Notes: generated from the letters alone by a model not told the origin. A stretch of 64,000 nucleotides of DNA from Streptomyces katrae (GCF_000717655.1 NZ_JNZY01000022.1:1-64000), one strand, 5' to 3'. Shown: positions 10,232-19,349, numbered from the stretch's first letter. Numbers and translations are program-made.

Positions 10232-11413
10232 TCAGAGCCGCCGCAGGCGCTCCGCGGCCTCCTCGAGGACCTCGGTCTTCTTGCAGAAGGCCCAGCGGAC
10301 CTGGGTGGCTCCTGCGGACTGGTGGTCGTAGAAGACCTGGTTCGGGATGGCGACGACGCCGCAGCGTTCCGGGAGGGTGCGGCAGAAGGCGAGGCCGTCC
10401 TTCTCGCCGAGCGGGGTGATGTCCGTGGTGATGAAGTACGTGCCCCGGGGGCGGAAGACCTCGAAGCCGGCCGCCGTGAGGCCGTCGGCGAGGATGTCGC
10501 GCTTGGCGGCCAGGTCGGCGCGGAAGCCCTCGTAGTAACTGTCGGGGAGGTCCAGGGCCTCCGCGATGGCGTACTGGAACGGACCCGAGGAGACGTACGT
10601 CAGGAACTGCTTCGCCGAGCGGACCGCCGAGACGAGCTCCGGCGGGGCGGTGATCCAGCCGACCTTCCAGCCCGTGAACGAGAACGTCTTGCCGGCCGAG
10701 CTGATGGTGACCGTGCGCTCGCGCATGCCGGGCAGGGAGGCCAGCGGGATGTGGGCGCCCTCGAAGACCAGGTGTTCGTAGACCTCGTCCGTGACGACGA
10801 GGAGGTTCCGCTCCACCGCCAGTTCCGCGATCGCCGCGAGCTCGGCCGGGGTCAGGACCGTGCCCGTCGGGTTGTGCGGGGTGTTCAGCAGGAGCAGGCG
10901 GGTGCGCGGGGTGACCGCGGCGCGCAGTTCGTCGAGGTCGAGCGCGAAGGCTCCGGCGTCCGGGCGCAGGGTGACCGGCACGCGGGTGGCGCCGGCCATC
11001 GCGATGCAGGCCGCGTACGAGTCGTAGTACGGCTCCAGCGCGATGACCTCGTCGCCCGGTTCGAGCAGGGCGAGCAGCGAGGCGGCGATGGCCTCCGTCG
11101 CGCCGGCGGTGACGAGGACCTCCGTGTCCGGGTCGTGGGCCAGGCCGTAGAACCGCTGCTGGTGCCGGGCGATCGCGGTGCGCAGCTCCGGGATGCCGGG
11201 GCCGGGCGGGTACTGGTTGCCCAGGCCCGAGAGCACGGCCCGGGAGGCGGCCTCGGCGATCTCGGCGGGGCCGTCCGTGTCGGGGAAGCCCTGGCCGAGG
11301 TTGATCGACCCGGTGCGGGCGGCCAGGGCCGACATCTCCGCGAAGATCGTCGTACCGAAGGAGGCAAGGCGGCGGTTCAGGAGGGGGCGGCTGCCGCCCA
11401 CGGGTGCGCTCAT
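10232..11413 (-). CDS. PLP aminotransferase, DapC-like (class I/II)
   Basis: This protein of 393 aa is a fold-type I aminotransferase. Landmarks are INLGQGFPDTDGP, VTAGATEAIAASLLALLEPG, NTPHNPTGTVL, TDEVYEHLVFEG and the PLP-lysine segment SSAGKTFSFTGWKVGW. The sequence is strikingly like Mycobacterium tuberculosis DapC (N-succinyl-LL-diaminopimelate aminotransferase) as I recall it. Bacterial methionine and kynurenine aminotransferases also belong to this branch. A role in lysine/diaminopimelate synthesis is therefore likely but not proven. The ATG at 11413 is preferred; another ATG nine bases upstream (11422) is possible. Monocistronic. Confidence 0.8.
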   Translation of the reverse strand: MSAPVGGSRPLLNRRLASFGTTIFAEMSALAARTGSINLGQGFPDTDGPAEIAEAASRAVLSGLGNQYPPGPGIPELRTAIARHQQRFYGLAHDPDTEVLVTAGATEAIAASLLALLEPGDEVIALEPYYDSYAACIAMAGATRVPVTLRPDAGAFALDLDELRAAVTPRTRLLLLNTPHNPTGTVLTPAELAAIAELAVERNLLVVTDEVYEHLVFEGAHIPLASLPGMRERTVTISSAGKTFSFTGWKVGWITAPPELVSAVRSAKQFLTYVSSGPFQYAIAEALDLPDSYYEGFRADLAAKRDILADGLTAAGFEVFRPRGTYFITTDITPLGEKDGLAFCRTLPERCGVVAIPNQVFYDHQSAGATQVRWAFCKKTEVLEEAAERLRRL

Positions 11414-11536
11414 GGCCGCCATCCTGCGGGGAACCTCTGGACTTGCTCAAGTGTGCTTTGGCCCGGGTGGCGTGCGGGCATCCCCCCTTCACACCCCGGG
11501 GGACCGGGGCGGGAACGTGAACGGGGGTTGGGTGTC

Positions 11537-11776
11537 ATGTCTGTCTTCGGTTTGGTGCTCGTGGCGCTGGTCGTCCTGGGCTTCGTGCTCCTGGTGCGCA
11601 AGGTGGTCCGCGCCTGGACCGGCGCCGATTCCGGCTCGGGCTCCCGCTCGTCGTGGTGGGCGAGCAGCGGCGGGAGTTCCAGCTCGTGCGGCGGCGGCTC
11701 GTCCTGCGGTTCCTCCTCGTCGTGCGGTGGGGGGTCGTCCTCCTGCGGCGGCGGAGGAGGATGCGGTTCCAGCTGA
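11537..11776 (+). CDS. Small membrane protein with Cys/Gly/Ser-rich tail
   Basis: This 79-residue protein has one clear N-terminal transmembrane segment (SVFGLVLVALVVLGFVLLVR). A short basic/polar stretch follows, then a tail made almost only of Ser, Gly and Cys. The tail has five Cys spaced by SS/GGG blocks from about residue 55. The same tail style occurs at the ends of some actinobacterial membrane proteins of unknown role. Cys in this context could bind metal or be modified. The gene stands alone and is followed by a hairpin at 11804-11840. No function is assigned. Confidence 0.6.
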   Translation: MSVFGLVLVALVVLGFVLLVRKVVRAWTGADSGSGSRSSWWASSGGSSSSCGGGSSCGSSSSCGGGSSSCGGGGGCGSS

Positions 11777-11803
11777 CACGGGGCAGCTGGCGCCGCGTGC
11801 GTC

Positions 11804-11840
11804 GGGGCGCCCGGCGGTGCTAACGGCCGTCGGGCGCCCT
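11804..11840 (+). terminator. Hairpin after the Cys-rich small protein gene
   Basis: Inverted repeat 11804-11817 / 11827-11840 with a 9-base loop and one G-T pair lies 27 bp beyond the stop. It looks like an intrinsic terminator without a T run, as is usual in Streptomyces. Confidence 0.7.
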
Positions 11841-12108
11841 CATGTTCGGAGCTCCCGGTCCGCTGCGGTGCGACGCGCGGGACGCCTGGGTTGAACACGT
11901 GAACTGTGTAGCCCCCGGGGGGATGTAAACCCAATCAAGTTGGGTAAAAACGCTGTGAGTGCCGTGCCTTTCATGATTCCCTCGGTTGAGTAGACCAGTC
12001 CTCGGACCTCCCTGGACTTCCTGTGGACCCGTGCCGGTGTCCCCCCACCCGTTGACTACCGCTGGCGGGCCCCGGCCCATCTCCCTCGCGCGTTTGCGGA
12101 GCCGACTC
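11841..12108. other. Intergenic region before the DUF2617 gene
   Basis: Of the 332-bp gap after the Cys-rich protein, this part holds no recognisable gene. It is less GC-rich than its surroundings around 11895-11985. It includes the inverted repeat ACCCAA-N5-TTGGGT (11929-11945), which may be an operator or part of the promoter of the next gene. Confidence 0.5.
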
Positions 12109-12651
12109 ATGCTCACGACCCTCCAGACCACCTATACCGACACACGGGCCGCCGATCTCGCCTGGGCCCTGGGTCGGGACCGGCTGCCCGCCCTGGCCGT
12201 ACTGAACCTCGAACTGGCCGGTGCGAAGGTGGAGTTGCGCCTGCTCGGCGCCTCGCACCAGGTGCTCCTGGAGGAGGGCCGGGTGCTCTGCTCGGAGACG
12301 GTCGCCTGCATGCCCGGCAGCAGTACGCCGCTGCCGCTCGGCGTGGCCAAGCGGATGGGGGACTGGGAGTACGAGTTCGCCGCGCGGGTCGAGACCCTGT
12401 CGCAGGGCTCCTTCGCGGGACGTGCGCAGGAGCTGCTGGCGCTGGTCGCGGATCACCCGAACGGATTGGCCGGAACCTTTCCCGGCAGCCCGCACGCCTT
12501 CACCGCCATGCTCGCGCAGCGCCACGAGGGGCAGGTGCGCTGGCGGACCTGGCACGCGTATCCGCAGGAAGGCCAGTTGGTGGCCACTCGTACGAGGGTC
12601 GGTGGGCGCATGGGCGCACCCGCGGGCGCCCCGGAGTCCGCCGCACGGTAG
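12109..12651 (+). CDS. DUF2617 family protein
   Basis: This 180-aa soluble protein belongs to the DUF2617 family, known from Streptomyces next to membrane spermidine synthase genes, which is also the context here. Recognisable stretches are ADLAWALGRDRLPALAVL, VELRLLGASHQVLLEEG and the segment QLVATRTRV near the end. No catalytic motif stands out. The ATG at 12109 is chosen because the longer open frame upstream (to 11986) has no protein character. It is 140 bp before the spermidine synthase homologue. Function unknown. Confidence 0.78.
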   Translation: MLTTLQTTYTDTRAADLAWALGRDRLPALAVLNLELAGAKVELRLLGASHQVLLEEGRVLCSETVACMPGSSTPLPLGVAKRMGDWEYEFAARVETLSQGSFAGRAQELLALVADHPNGLAGTFPGSPHAFTAMLAQRHEGQVRWRTWHAYPQEGQLVATRTRVGGRMGAPAGAPESAAR

Positions 12652-12790
12652 TGCGGGACTGGGCTGGGCGTTCCGGGGCGCGGGCGCCGCGGGCGTCCCC
12701 ACGCGGTTACGCCAACAGGGCGGAAAGGTGCGTCACTTGCACCCATGTGGGTGACGGGATGCGAGTGGGCGGTGACGTACCGTTCGCCTC

Positions 12791-14431
12791 ATGATCGACC
12801 GTTCCGTCCCGCGCCGGGTGCTCCCGGCTCCGGAGCCGCGGGGCGTGGCGACCCTCCCGGCCGCCCTGCCCGTACGGCCCCGGACCGGCCGACTCCTCGT
12901 CCTGGCCACCGTGTTCGTCTGCGCCGCCTGCGGGCTCGTGTACGAGCTGGAGCTGCTCGCCCTCGGCTCCTACCTCATCGGCGATTCCGTCACCCAGGCG
13001 TCCGTCGTGCTGTCCGTCATGGTCTTCGCGATGGGGGTCGGCTCCCTGCTGGCCAAACGGCTGCGCAGACGGCCCGCGTTCGGATTCGCCGTCATCGAGG
13101 CGGGCCTCGCCCTGCTCGGCGGGCTCTCGGCGATGGCGCTGTACGCGAGCTTCGCGTGGCTGGGCGAGTCCCGGCCCGTCCTCGTGGCCTTCTCCTTCGC
13201 GATCGGCGTGCTCATCGGCGCCGAGATCCCGCTGCTGATGGTCCTCATCCAGCGGATCCGCAGGCAGGACGCGGGCGGCGCCGTCGCCGACCTGTTCGCC
13301 GCCGACTACGTGGGCGCGCTCGTCGGCGGGCTGGCCTTCCCGTTCCTGCTGCTGCCGGTGCTCGGCCAGCTCACCGGCGCCATGCTGACCGGCACCGTCA
13401 ACGCGGTCGTCGGTGCGGGCCTGGTCCTGTGGCTGTTCCGCCGCGACCTGAGCCGGCGCTCCCGCTGGCTGCTCATCGCCGCGAACGTCACCGTGCTGGC
13501 CGTCCTCGCCTGCGCGACCGTCCTCGCCGACGACTTCGAGCGGGTCGCCCGGCGCGCCGTCTACGGCGGCGAGGTCCGGGTCGCACAGCAGACCGGCGTC
13601 CAGGAGCTCGTGCTGACCGGCCCCGCCACCGGCTCCCCGCGCTCCCTCGACCTGTTCCTCGACGGCCGGCTGCGGGTCAGCGGCTACGACGAGTACCGCT
13701 ACCACGAGGCCCTCGTGCACCCCGCCATGACCGGCCCGCACACCCGGGTCCTGGTCCTCGGCGGCGGCGACGGGCTCGCCGCGCGCGAGGTGCTGCGCTA
13801 CCGCGACGTCGCCTCCGTCACCGTCGTCGAGCTCGACCCCGGCGTGGTCCGGCTCGCCCGCACGGACCCGATGCTGTCCGCGCTCAACGGCCGGGTGTAC
13901 GAGGACCCGCGCCTCGAAGTCGTCACGCAGGACGCGTTCCACTGGCTGCGGGGGCCGACCGCGCGGGACCGGTACGACGTCATCGTCTCCGACCTCCCCG
14001 ACCCGGGCATCACCCCCAGCACGAAGCTGTACTCGCAGGAGTTCTACGGGCTCGCCGCCCGGGCCCTGCGCCCCGGCGGGCGGCTCGCCGTGCACGCCGG
14101 ACCGCTGGCCACGCGCCCGCGTACGTACTGGACGGTCGAGGCCACCCTGCGCGCGGCCGGCCTGCGCACCGCTCCCTACAGCGTCGGCGGCCGGCTCTCC
14201 GGCTTCGCCGCCGGCCCCGACCGCAGCCTCGGCACGGCCGACGCGCCGCCGCAGGACTGGGGCTTCGTACTGGCCCGCCGGGAACAGGTCCCCGAGCTGC
14301 GCGTCGACCGCGACACGCCGGGGCTGCGCTCGCTGTCCACGCAGTCCCTGCGGGACGCCGCGCGCGACGCGGAGCGCACCAGGGTGGCGGGCCTGCCGCC
14401 CTCGACGCTCCCGCACCCGCGGTATTCGTAA
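12791..14431 (+). CDS. Membrane-anchored spermidine synthase-like protein
   Basis: This 546-aa protein joins an N-terminal membrane domain of about six or seven helices (residues 35-245) to a C-terminal aminopropyltransferase domain. The latter has the S-adenosyl nucleotide-binding loop [18 protein letters not shown], the acidic [15 protein letters not shown] strand and the catalytic-region DLPDP motif. Such fusions are annotated as polyamine aminopropyltransferases (SpeE-like). Many actinobacterial members have not been shown to make spermidine. It follows the DUF2617 gene and ends 47 bp before the CoxG-like gene, so all three could be one transcript. Confidence 0.85.
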   Translation: MIDRSVPRRVLPAPEPRGVATLPAALPVRPRTGRLLVLATVFVCAACGLVYELELLALGSYLIGDSVTQASVVLSVMVFAMGVGSLLAKRLRRRPAFGFAVIEAGLALLGGLSAMALYASFAWLGESRPVLVAFSFAIGVLIGAEIPLLMVLIQRIRRQDAGGAVADLFAADYVGALVGGLAFPFLLLPVLGQLTGAMLTGTVNAVVGAGLVLWLFRRDLSRRSRWLLIAANVTVLAVLACATVLADDFERVARRAVYGGEVRVAQQTGVQELVLTGPATGSPRSLDLFLDGRLRVSGYDEYRYHEALVHPAMTGPHTRVLVLGGGDGLAAREVLRYRDVASVTVVELDPGVVRLARTDPMLSALNGRVYEDPRLEVVTQDAFHWLRGPTARDRYDVIVSDLPDPGITPSTKLYSQEFYGLAARALRPGGRLAVHAGPLATRPRTYWTVEATLRAAGLRTAPYSVGGRLSGFAAGPDRSLGTADAPPQDWGFVLARREQVPELRVDRDTPGLRSLSTQSLRDAARDAERTRVAGLPPSTLPHPRYS

Positions 14432-14478
14432 GTGCCGGACCGGGTGCGGGAGGGTCTCTCGTCGGTAGGCTCGACCAC

Positions 14479-15372
14479 ATGGAGCATCAGGTGTTCGTTC
14501 CGGTACCGGCAGACGACCTCCGCGCCGTGCTGCGCGACCCCGCCCGGGTGGCCCGCTGCGTACCCGGGCTCCAGCAGGACGCGGACGCCGCGTCCGGGCC
14601 CGTGTCGGGCCGCCTCAAACTGCGGGTCGGCGGGAACACCGTCACCTACCGCGGGGCCCTGTCCGTCGCCGAACGGGATCCGTACGTCTTCACCGTGACC
14701 GGTGAGGGCACCGAGATCCGCGGCAGCGGGACCGTCAAGCTGTCGCTGACGCTGCTGCTGACCCCGGTGGACGACGGGACCCGGCTGGGGTTCACCGCCG
14801 AGGCCGCCGCCGACGGGCGGGCCGCCGCCTTCGCCCCGGAGGCCACCGCGACCGCCGTCCAGCGGCTCCTGGACCGGGCCGCCGAGCAGCTCGCGGCGCT
14901 GGCGGCCGAAGCGGCGGAGCCGGTGACCGACGTGATCGCCGAGGCCGAGGAGGCGGAGGGCGACGCGCCCGGCGCGGAGGACGGGGACGACGGCGGCGTC
15001 ACGGAGGTCACGGCCTCCGTCTTCGACACCGAGGTACCGCCCCCTTCCCTGGACCCCTTCATGGACGGCGACTTCGAGGGCCTCCCGGACTTCGGTCAGA
15101 TCGGCGAGAGCGGCCAGATCGGGCAGAGCGGGGAGATCGACGGGTTCGGCGCAGCCGCGCAGCCCCCCGCCGAGGCCGCCCACGCCCGCCGCACCATGAT
15201 CGGCCGCAGTGCCGAGGAAGTGGACCACGCGCCGCCGCGCGGCCGCTACGCCCCGGTCCCCGCCCCCGCGACCTCCGGTGCCGGTGCGAACTTGCGGTGG
15301 ATCGCCCCGGCGGCCGCCCTGGCGCTGGCCTCGGCGGTCGTGGTCGGCCGAGCCCTGCGCCGCCGCCGCTGA
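14479..15372 (+). CDS. SRPBCC/CoxG-like protein with C-terminal membrane anchor
   Basis: This 297-aa protein opens with an SRPBCC (START-like) domain of the CoxG type: HQVFVPVPADDLRAVLRDPA, then RCVPGLQQ and the beta strands up to residue 135. This domain forms a hydrophobic ligand pocket. A long acidic, low-complexity linker follows, which includes GQIGESGQIGQSGEI. A single C-terminal transmembrane helix (WIAPAAALALASAVVVGRAL) ends in RRRR, so the domain is tethered on the inner face. CoxG proteins assist CO dehydrogenase attachment, but no cox genes are nearby, so the role here is open. Confidence 0.75.
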   Translation: MEHQVFVPVPADDLRAVLRDPARVARCVPGLQQDADAASGPVSGRLKLRVGGNTVTYRGALSVAERDPYVFTVTGEGTEIRGSGTVKLSLTLLLTPVDDGTRLGFTAEAAADGRAAAFAPEATATAVQRLLDRAAEQLAALAAEAAEPVTDVIAEAEEAEGDAPGAEDGDDGGVTEVTASVFDTEVPPPSLDPFMDGDFEGLPDFGQIGESGQIGQSGEIDGFGAAAQPPAEAAHARRTMIGRSAEEVDHAPPRGRYAPVPAPATSGAGANLRWIAPAAALALASAVVVGRALRRRR

Positions 15373-15387
15373 TCTAGAGTCGGCTGC

Positions 15388-16197
15388 ATGAGTACGCAAC
15401 TGAGCGCAGGCGGCGTCGAGGTGACCGTCGACCAGGAGAACGGCTGCCGGATCAGCAGCCTGCGCATCGACGGCACGGAGCTGCTGCGCCAGGGTGCCCA
15501 TTACGGATGCTTCCCGATGGTCCCGTGGTGCGGGCGCACCGCGAACGGACGGTTCCAGGACGGGGCCGTCGTCCACCAGCTGCCGCTCAACCATCCGCCG
15601 CACGCCCTCCACGGCTTCGCCCGTGACGCGCCCTGGCGCGCCGCGCGGGTAGCCGCCACCGAGGCGGCGTTCACGTACGACCTCGTCGAGCCCTGGCCGT
15701 ACCCGGGCCGGGTCACGCAGATCGTCGAGCTGGGCCCCGACTCGCTGACCCTCACCCTGGGCGTGGAGACGTACGGGGACTCCTTCCCGGCCCAGGCGGG
15801 CTGGCACCCCTGGTTCCACCGCAACCTCGGCGCCGGCGGCGAGGACGTACGCCTCGACTTCGCCCCCGCCTGGCAGGAGGAGCGCGGCCCCGACCACCTG
15901 CCCACCGGCAAGCGCATCGACCCCCTGCCCGGCCCCTGGGACGACTGCTTCGGCATGCCGGAAGGCGTCGAAGTCACCCTGACCTGGCCCGGCGCGCTCG
16001 AACTGAAGATCAGCAGCCGGGCCGAATGGGTGGTCGTGTACGACGAGCAGCCCGAGGCCGTCTGCGTGGAGCCGCAGTCTGGCCCGCCGAACGGGCTGAA
16101 CACCCTGCCGCGCCTGGTCAGCCCCGTGGACCCGCTGGAGATCTCCACGACCTGGACCTGGCGGCGGCTGTCCCGGCCCGCGTCGCGGCGCAACTAA
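15388..16197 (+). CDS. Aldose 1-epimerase family protein
   Basis: This 269-aa member of the galactose mutarotase superfamily interconverts sugar anomers or binds sugar phosphates. Family landmarks are PMVPWCGRTANGRF, the histidine segment PPHALHGFARDAPW, QAGWHPWFHRNLG and the late acidic segment QPEAVCVEPQSGPPN carrying the glutamate base. Length is typical of the shorter bacterial members. It starts 16 bp after the CoxG-like gene and ends 10 bp before pyrE, so it probably shares the pyrE transcript. The sugar substrate cannot be deduced. Confidence 0.85.
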   Translation: MSTQLSAGGVEVTVDQENGCRISSLRIDGTELLRQGAHYGCFPMVPWCGRTANGRFQDGAVVHQLPLNHPPHALHGFARDAPWRAARVAATEAAFTYDLVEPWPYPGRVTQIVELGPDSLTLTLGVETYGDSFPAQAGWHPWFHRNLGAGGEDVRLDFAPAWQEERGPDHLPTGKRIDPLPGPWDDCFGMPEGVEVTLTWPGALELKISSRAEWVVVYDEQPEAVCVEPQSGPPNGLNTLPRLVSPVDPLEISTTWTWRRLSRPASRRN

Positions 16198-16207
16198 GCT
16201 CGGGGCC

Positions 16208-16771
16208 ATGAGTGACGTCAACGAAGTAATGCCGTCAGGCACACGCGATGCGCTTCTGCAGCAGATCAAGGACAAGGCCGTCGTGCACGGCAAGGTGACC
16301 CTCTCCTCCGGCAAGGAGGCCGACTACTACATCGACCTCCGCCGGATCACCCTGGACGGCGAGGCCGCCCCGATGGTCGGCCAGGTCATGCTCGACCTCA
16401 CCGCCGACCTGGACTTCGACTGCGTCGGCGGTCTGACCCTGGGCGCCGACCCGGTGGCCACCTCGATGCTCCACGCGTCCGCCGCGCGCGGGGGACGCCT
16501 CGACGCCTTCGTCGTCCGCAAGGCGCAGAAGGCCCACGGCATGCAGCGCCGTATCGAGGGCACCGACGTGAAGGGCAAGCGCTGCCTGGTCGTCGAGGAC
16601 ACCTCGACCACCGGTGGGTCCCCGCTGACCGCCGTCGAGGCCGTCCGCGAGGCCGGCGGCGAGGTCGTCGCCGTCGCCACGATCGTGGACCGCGGAGCCG
16701 CGGACGCCATCGCCGAGGCGGGCCTGCCGTACCTCACCGGGTACCGGCTCGCCGACCTCGACCTGGCCTGA
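16208..16771 (+). CDS. pyrE: Orotate phosphoribosyltransferase PyrE
   Basis: PyrE (187 aa) converts orotate and PRPP to orotidine monophosphate in pyrimidine synthesis. The PRPP-binding motif is clear (CLVVEDTSTTGGSPLTAVEA, from about residue 125). The SSGKEADYYIDLRR segment near the N-terminus and the GGLTLGADPVATSM loop are also as in PyrE. Length and layout are normal. It sits between aldose epimerase and fba, away from the main pyr operon. Confidence 0.95.
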   Translation: MSDVNEVMPSGTRDALLQQIKDKAVVHGKVTLSSGKEADYYIDLRRITLDGEAAPMVGQVMLDLTADLDFDCVGGLTLGADPVATSMLHASAARGGRLDAFVVRKAQKAHGMQRRIEGTDVKGKRCLVVEDTSTTGGSPLTAVEAVREAGGEVVAVATIVDRGAADAIAEAGLPYLTGYRLADLDLA

Positions 16772-16884
16772 TCCCGTCCGATCGCGCCCGATCTCGCATT
16801 CTGGCCTCCCGGAGAACTGGTGACTTAAGGTCCCCGGGGCTCCGGGCACAGGTCCTGACCTGCTCTTTCCCGGCCGGACCGAAT

Positions 16885-16898
16885 GTTTCACGTGAAAC
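16885..16898. other. parS centromere-like site (ParB binding)
   Basis: GTTTCACGTGAAAC is an exact 14-bp match to the parS core of Streptomyces and other bacteria. It lies in the pyrE-fba gap. ParB loads at such sites, which cluster within a few hundred kb of oriC, and organises and segregates chromosome ends of the origin domain. I saw no second copy in this window. Confidence 0.88.
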
Positions 16899-17017
16899 GG
16901 TCCAGCCTGCACGGGTGGAGTGTCGCGCAGAGTCTGGAAGGATGAGCCCGACGGTTACGTCGCCCCCAGGTCAGGGCCAGCAATCGCACACTCCCCGCAC
17001 ATCCAAGGAGCGGACAG

Positions 17018-18040
17018 ATGCCCATCGCAACCCCCGAGGTCTACAACGAGATGCTCGACCGGGCGAAGGCAGGCAAGTTTGCCTACCCGGCGATCAACGT
17101 GACCTCGACCCAGACCCTGCACGCTGCACTGCGCGGCTTCGCGGAGGCCGAGAGCGACGGCATCATCCAGATCTCCACCGGTGGTGCGGAGTTCCTGGGT
17201 GGCCAGTACAAGAAGGACATGGTCACGGGCGCGGTCGCCCTGGCCGAGTTCGCGCACATCGTGGCGGCGAAGTACGACGTCACCGTCGCGCTGCACACCG
17301 ACCACTGCCCCAAGGACAAGCTGGACGGTTACGTCCGCCCGCTGCTCGAGGTCTCCGCCGAGCGCGTGGCCAAGGGGCTGAACCCGCTCTTCCAGTCGCA
17401 CATGTGGGACGGCTCCGCCGAGACCCTGGCCGACAACCTGGCCATCGGCCAGGAGCTGCTCGCCAAGGCCGCCGCTGCGAAGATCATCCTCGAGGTCGAG
17501 ATCACCCCGACCGGCGGCGAGGAGGACGGCGTCACCCACGAGATCAACGACGAGCTGTACACCACCGTCGAGGACGCGATCCGCACCGCCGAGGCCCTGG
17601 GCCTGGGCGAGAAGGGCCGCTACCTGCTGGCCGCCTCCTTCGGCAACGTGCACGGCGTCTACAAGCCGGGCAACGTCGTCCTGCGTCCCGAGCTGCTGAA
17701 GGACCTGCAGCAGGGTGTCGGCGAGAAGTACGGCAAGACCAGCCCGTTCGACTTCGTCTTCCACGGCGGCTCCGGCTCCTCCGAGCAGGAGATCGCCACC
17801 GCGCTGGAGAACGGCGTCGTGAAGATGAACCTCGACACCGACACGCAGTACGCCTTCACCCGCCCGGTCGCGGACCACATGTTCCGCAACTACGACGGTG
17901 TCCTCAAGGTCGACGGCGAGGTCGGCAAGAAGTCCACCTACGACCCGCGCACCTGGGGCAAGCTCGCCGAGGCGAGCATGGCCAAGCGCGTCACCGAGGC
18001 GTGCGCGAACCTGCGCTCGACGGGCACGAAGCTGAAGTAG
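17018..18040 (+). CDS. fba: Class II fructose-bisphosphate aldolase
   Basis: This 340-aa zinc-dependent aldolase cleaves fructose 1,6-bisphosphate to dihydroxyacetone phosphate and glyceraldehyde 3-phosphate. The metal-binding segment VALHTDHCPKDKLDG is at about residue 88-102. ILEVEITPTGGEEDGV and FVFHGGSGSSEQEI supply the other metal and phosphate ligands of the class IIa long form. The start follows CAAGGAGCGG, and a strong terminator follows the stop. It is monocistronic and in the usual place after pyrE. Confidence 0.96.
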   Translation: MPIATPEVYNEMLDRAKAGKFAYPAINVTSTQTLHAALRGFAEAESDGIIQISTGGAEFLGGQYKKDMVTGAVALAEFAHIVAAKYDVTVALHTDHCPKDKLDGYVRPLLEVSAERVAKGLNPLFQSHMWDGSAETLADNLAIGQELLAKAAAAKIILEVEITPTGGEEDGVTHEINDELYTTVEDAIRTAEALGLGEKGRYLLAASFGNVHGVYKPGNVVLRPELLKDLQQGVGEKYGKTSPFDFVFHGGSGSSEQEIATALENGVVKMNLDTDTQYAFTRPVADHMFRNYDGVLKVDGEVGKKSTYDPRTWGKLAEASMAKRVTEACANLRSTGTKLK

Positions 18041-18070
18041 CACCTGTTCCACCCGCTCCATCTGCTGTGC

Positions 18071-18116
18071 CGAAGGGCCCGGCCCACCCTCGCAAGACGG
18101 TGGGCCGGGCCCTTCG
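18071..18116. terminator. Bidirectional terminator between fba and the transposase-like gene
   Basis: A perfect 18-bp inverted repeat (18071-18088 / 18099-18116) with a 10-base loop lies between two convergent genes and directly abuts the stop at 18117. Confidence 0.9.
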
Positions 18117-19349
18117 TCAGCGGGTGGCCAGGGTCGGGTGCTGGGGGCGCGGGCGGCGGACCAGGCTGTGCCGCGCCGGAACCGGGGGCGCCACCGGCTC
18201 CAGGCAGCGGGCCGCGTGGGCCACCGAGGCGAGGGTCACGTGCCGGTGCCAGCCCGGCAGGGAGCGGCCGGAGAAGTCCCGGAGCCCGATCTCCTGCACG
18301 CTGAGGCCGGCCGCCGCCGACACCCGGTGCGCCGTCTTCGTCATCCGCACCAGCGCCCCCGGATCCGTCCGCACCATGTCCGTGACCCACAGCTGCGTCG
18401 GCAGCCGCCGGGCCGACTCCCACTCGCCGAACAGCAGCACCTCGCGCCGCCGCCCCGGAGCCGGATCCGGCACCATCACCCGGACCGCCGCCACCAGCGA
18501 GGTCCGCCGCGCCCCCGGTGCATCGGGAGCTGCCCACTCCACCGGCATCCGCAGCCCCCTGACGTTCTGCAGGATGTCCCGCGCGGCGAGCGTGCCCGCT
18601 CCGAAGCCCGGCAGCCGCGGGTCCGTCACCAGCAGCCGGGCCTCGGGGCTGATCCGCCCCACCACCGGCACCCGCGCCTCAGCGAACCGGTTCAGGGTGG
18701 CCCGCGTCGCGATGTCCCGGATGTCCAGCACCACCGGCCGCGTCGCCAGGCCCGACTCCCGCAGGGTGTCGAGCACGCCCGTCACCGCGCACTCCTCGTA
18801 GCCCTCGTACGCCTCGGTCTGCGCGGCCTCCGGCTCCTCGCCGAGGAACAGCCGCCAACCCACGGGCGTGACCACCCCCGGCGAGGTGAACCACATTCCG
18901 AACGCCTGCTGCCCGCGGAACATCTGCCCCCGGTGCGGGTCGAAGCGGTGTCCCGCCCCCACCGAGTGCTCCCCGCCCTTCGGGATCGCCATCGGCTGCG
19001 CGACCCACACGTCGAGCGGAGCGGCCTGCCCCAGGTACTGCGCCAGGGCCGCGCGGATCGGGTGCCAGTCCCAGGTCGACGCCGCGATGAAGTGGTGCAG
19101 GCTCTGCTCCGCCGCCGTGGCGCCGGCCCCCGCACCCAGCTGCTGCGCGATGTTGCGGATCGACTTGCGGCCCTCCGCCCCGAGCAGCCCGCGTACGTAC
19201 TGGCGTCCCCGCTCCCGCTGGTCCTTGCGCCGCAAGGACGTGAACACCGCCGCGCACAGCTCCTCGACGGCCTCGTCCGCGAGCTTCCGTCGTCCCGCCC
19301 GGACACCCTGGTACGTGCTGCTGCTCGCGCTGCTGATGGTGGTGTTCAC
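18117..19349 (-). CDS. IS701-type transposase homologue, probably domesticated
   Basis: This 410-aa protein aligns along its length with IS701/IS4-type transposases. It has YVRGLLGAEGRKSIRNIAQQ, then EQSLHHFIAASTWDWHPIRA, KGGEHSVGAGHRF, and WRLFLGEE. The segment where the first catalytic Asp normally lies (DDTG before the KKG motif) reads WVAQPMAIPKGG, so that residue is missing. I saw no terminal inverted repeats or target duplication around it. GTG 19349 follows GAAGGGGGAG, and the gene sits stably between core genes. This suggests a retained, non-transposing DNA-binding protein. The longer open frame to 19556 is discounted. Confidence 0.75.
   Translation of the reverse strand: MNTTISSASSSTYQGVRAGRRKLADEAVEELCAAVFTSLRRKDQRERGRQYVRGLLGAEGRKSIRNIAQQLGAGAGATAAEQSLHHFIAASTWDWHPIRAALAQYLGQAAPLDVWVAQPMAIPKGGEHSVGAGHRFDPHRGQMFRGQQAFGMWFTSPGVVTPVGWRLFLGEEPEAAQTEAYEGYEECAVTGVLDTLRESGLATRPVVLDIRDIATRATLNRFAEARVPVVGRISPEARLLVTDPRLPGFGAGTLAARDILQNVRGLRMPVEWAAPDAPGARRTSLVAAVRVMVPDPAPGRRREVLLFGEWESARRLPTQLWVTDMVRTDPGALVRMTKTAHRVSAAAGLSVQEIGLRDFSGRSLPGWHRHVTLASVAHAARCLEPVAPPVPARHSLVRRPRPQHPTLATR

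Noticed and set aside
9872..11536. A long plus-strand frame upstream of the Cys-rich peptide
   Set aside because: It is a shadow of two real minus-strand genes; only the last 80 codons (from 11537) look like protein.
12707..14416. A 569-codon minus-strand frame opposite the spermidine synthase homologue
   Set aside because: Composition is Gly/Ala/Glu/Arg noise and the plus-strand protein is clear.
18117..19349. An active insertion sequence
   Set aside because: I saw no terminal inverted repeats or target duplication, and the first catalytic Asp is missing.
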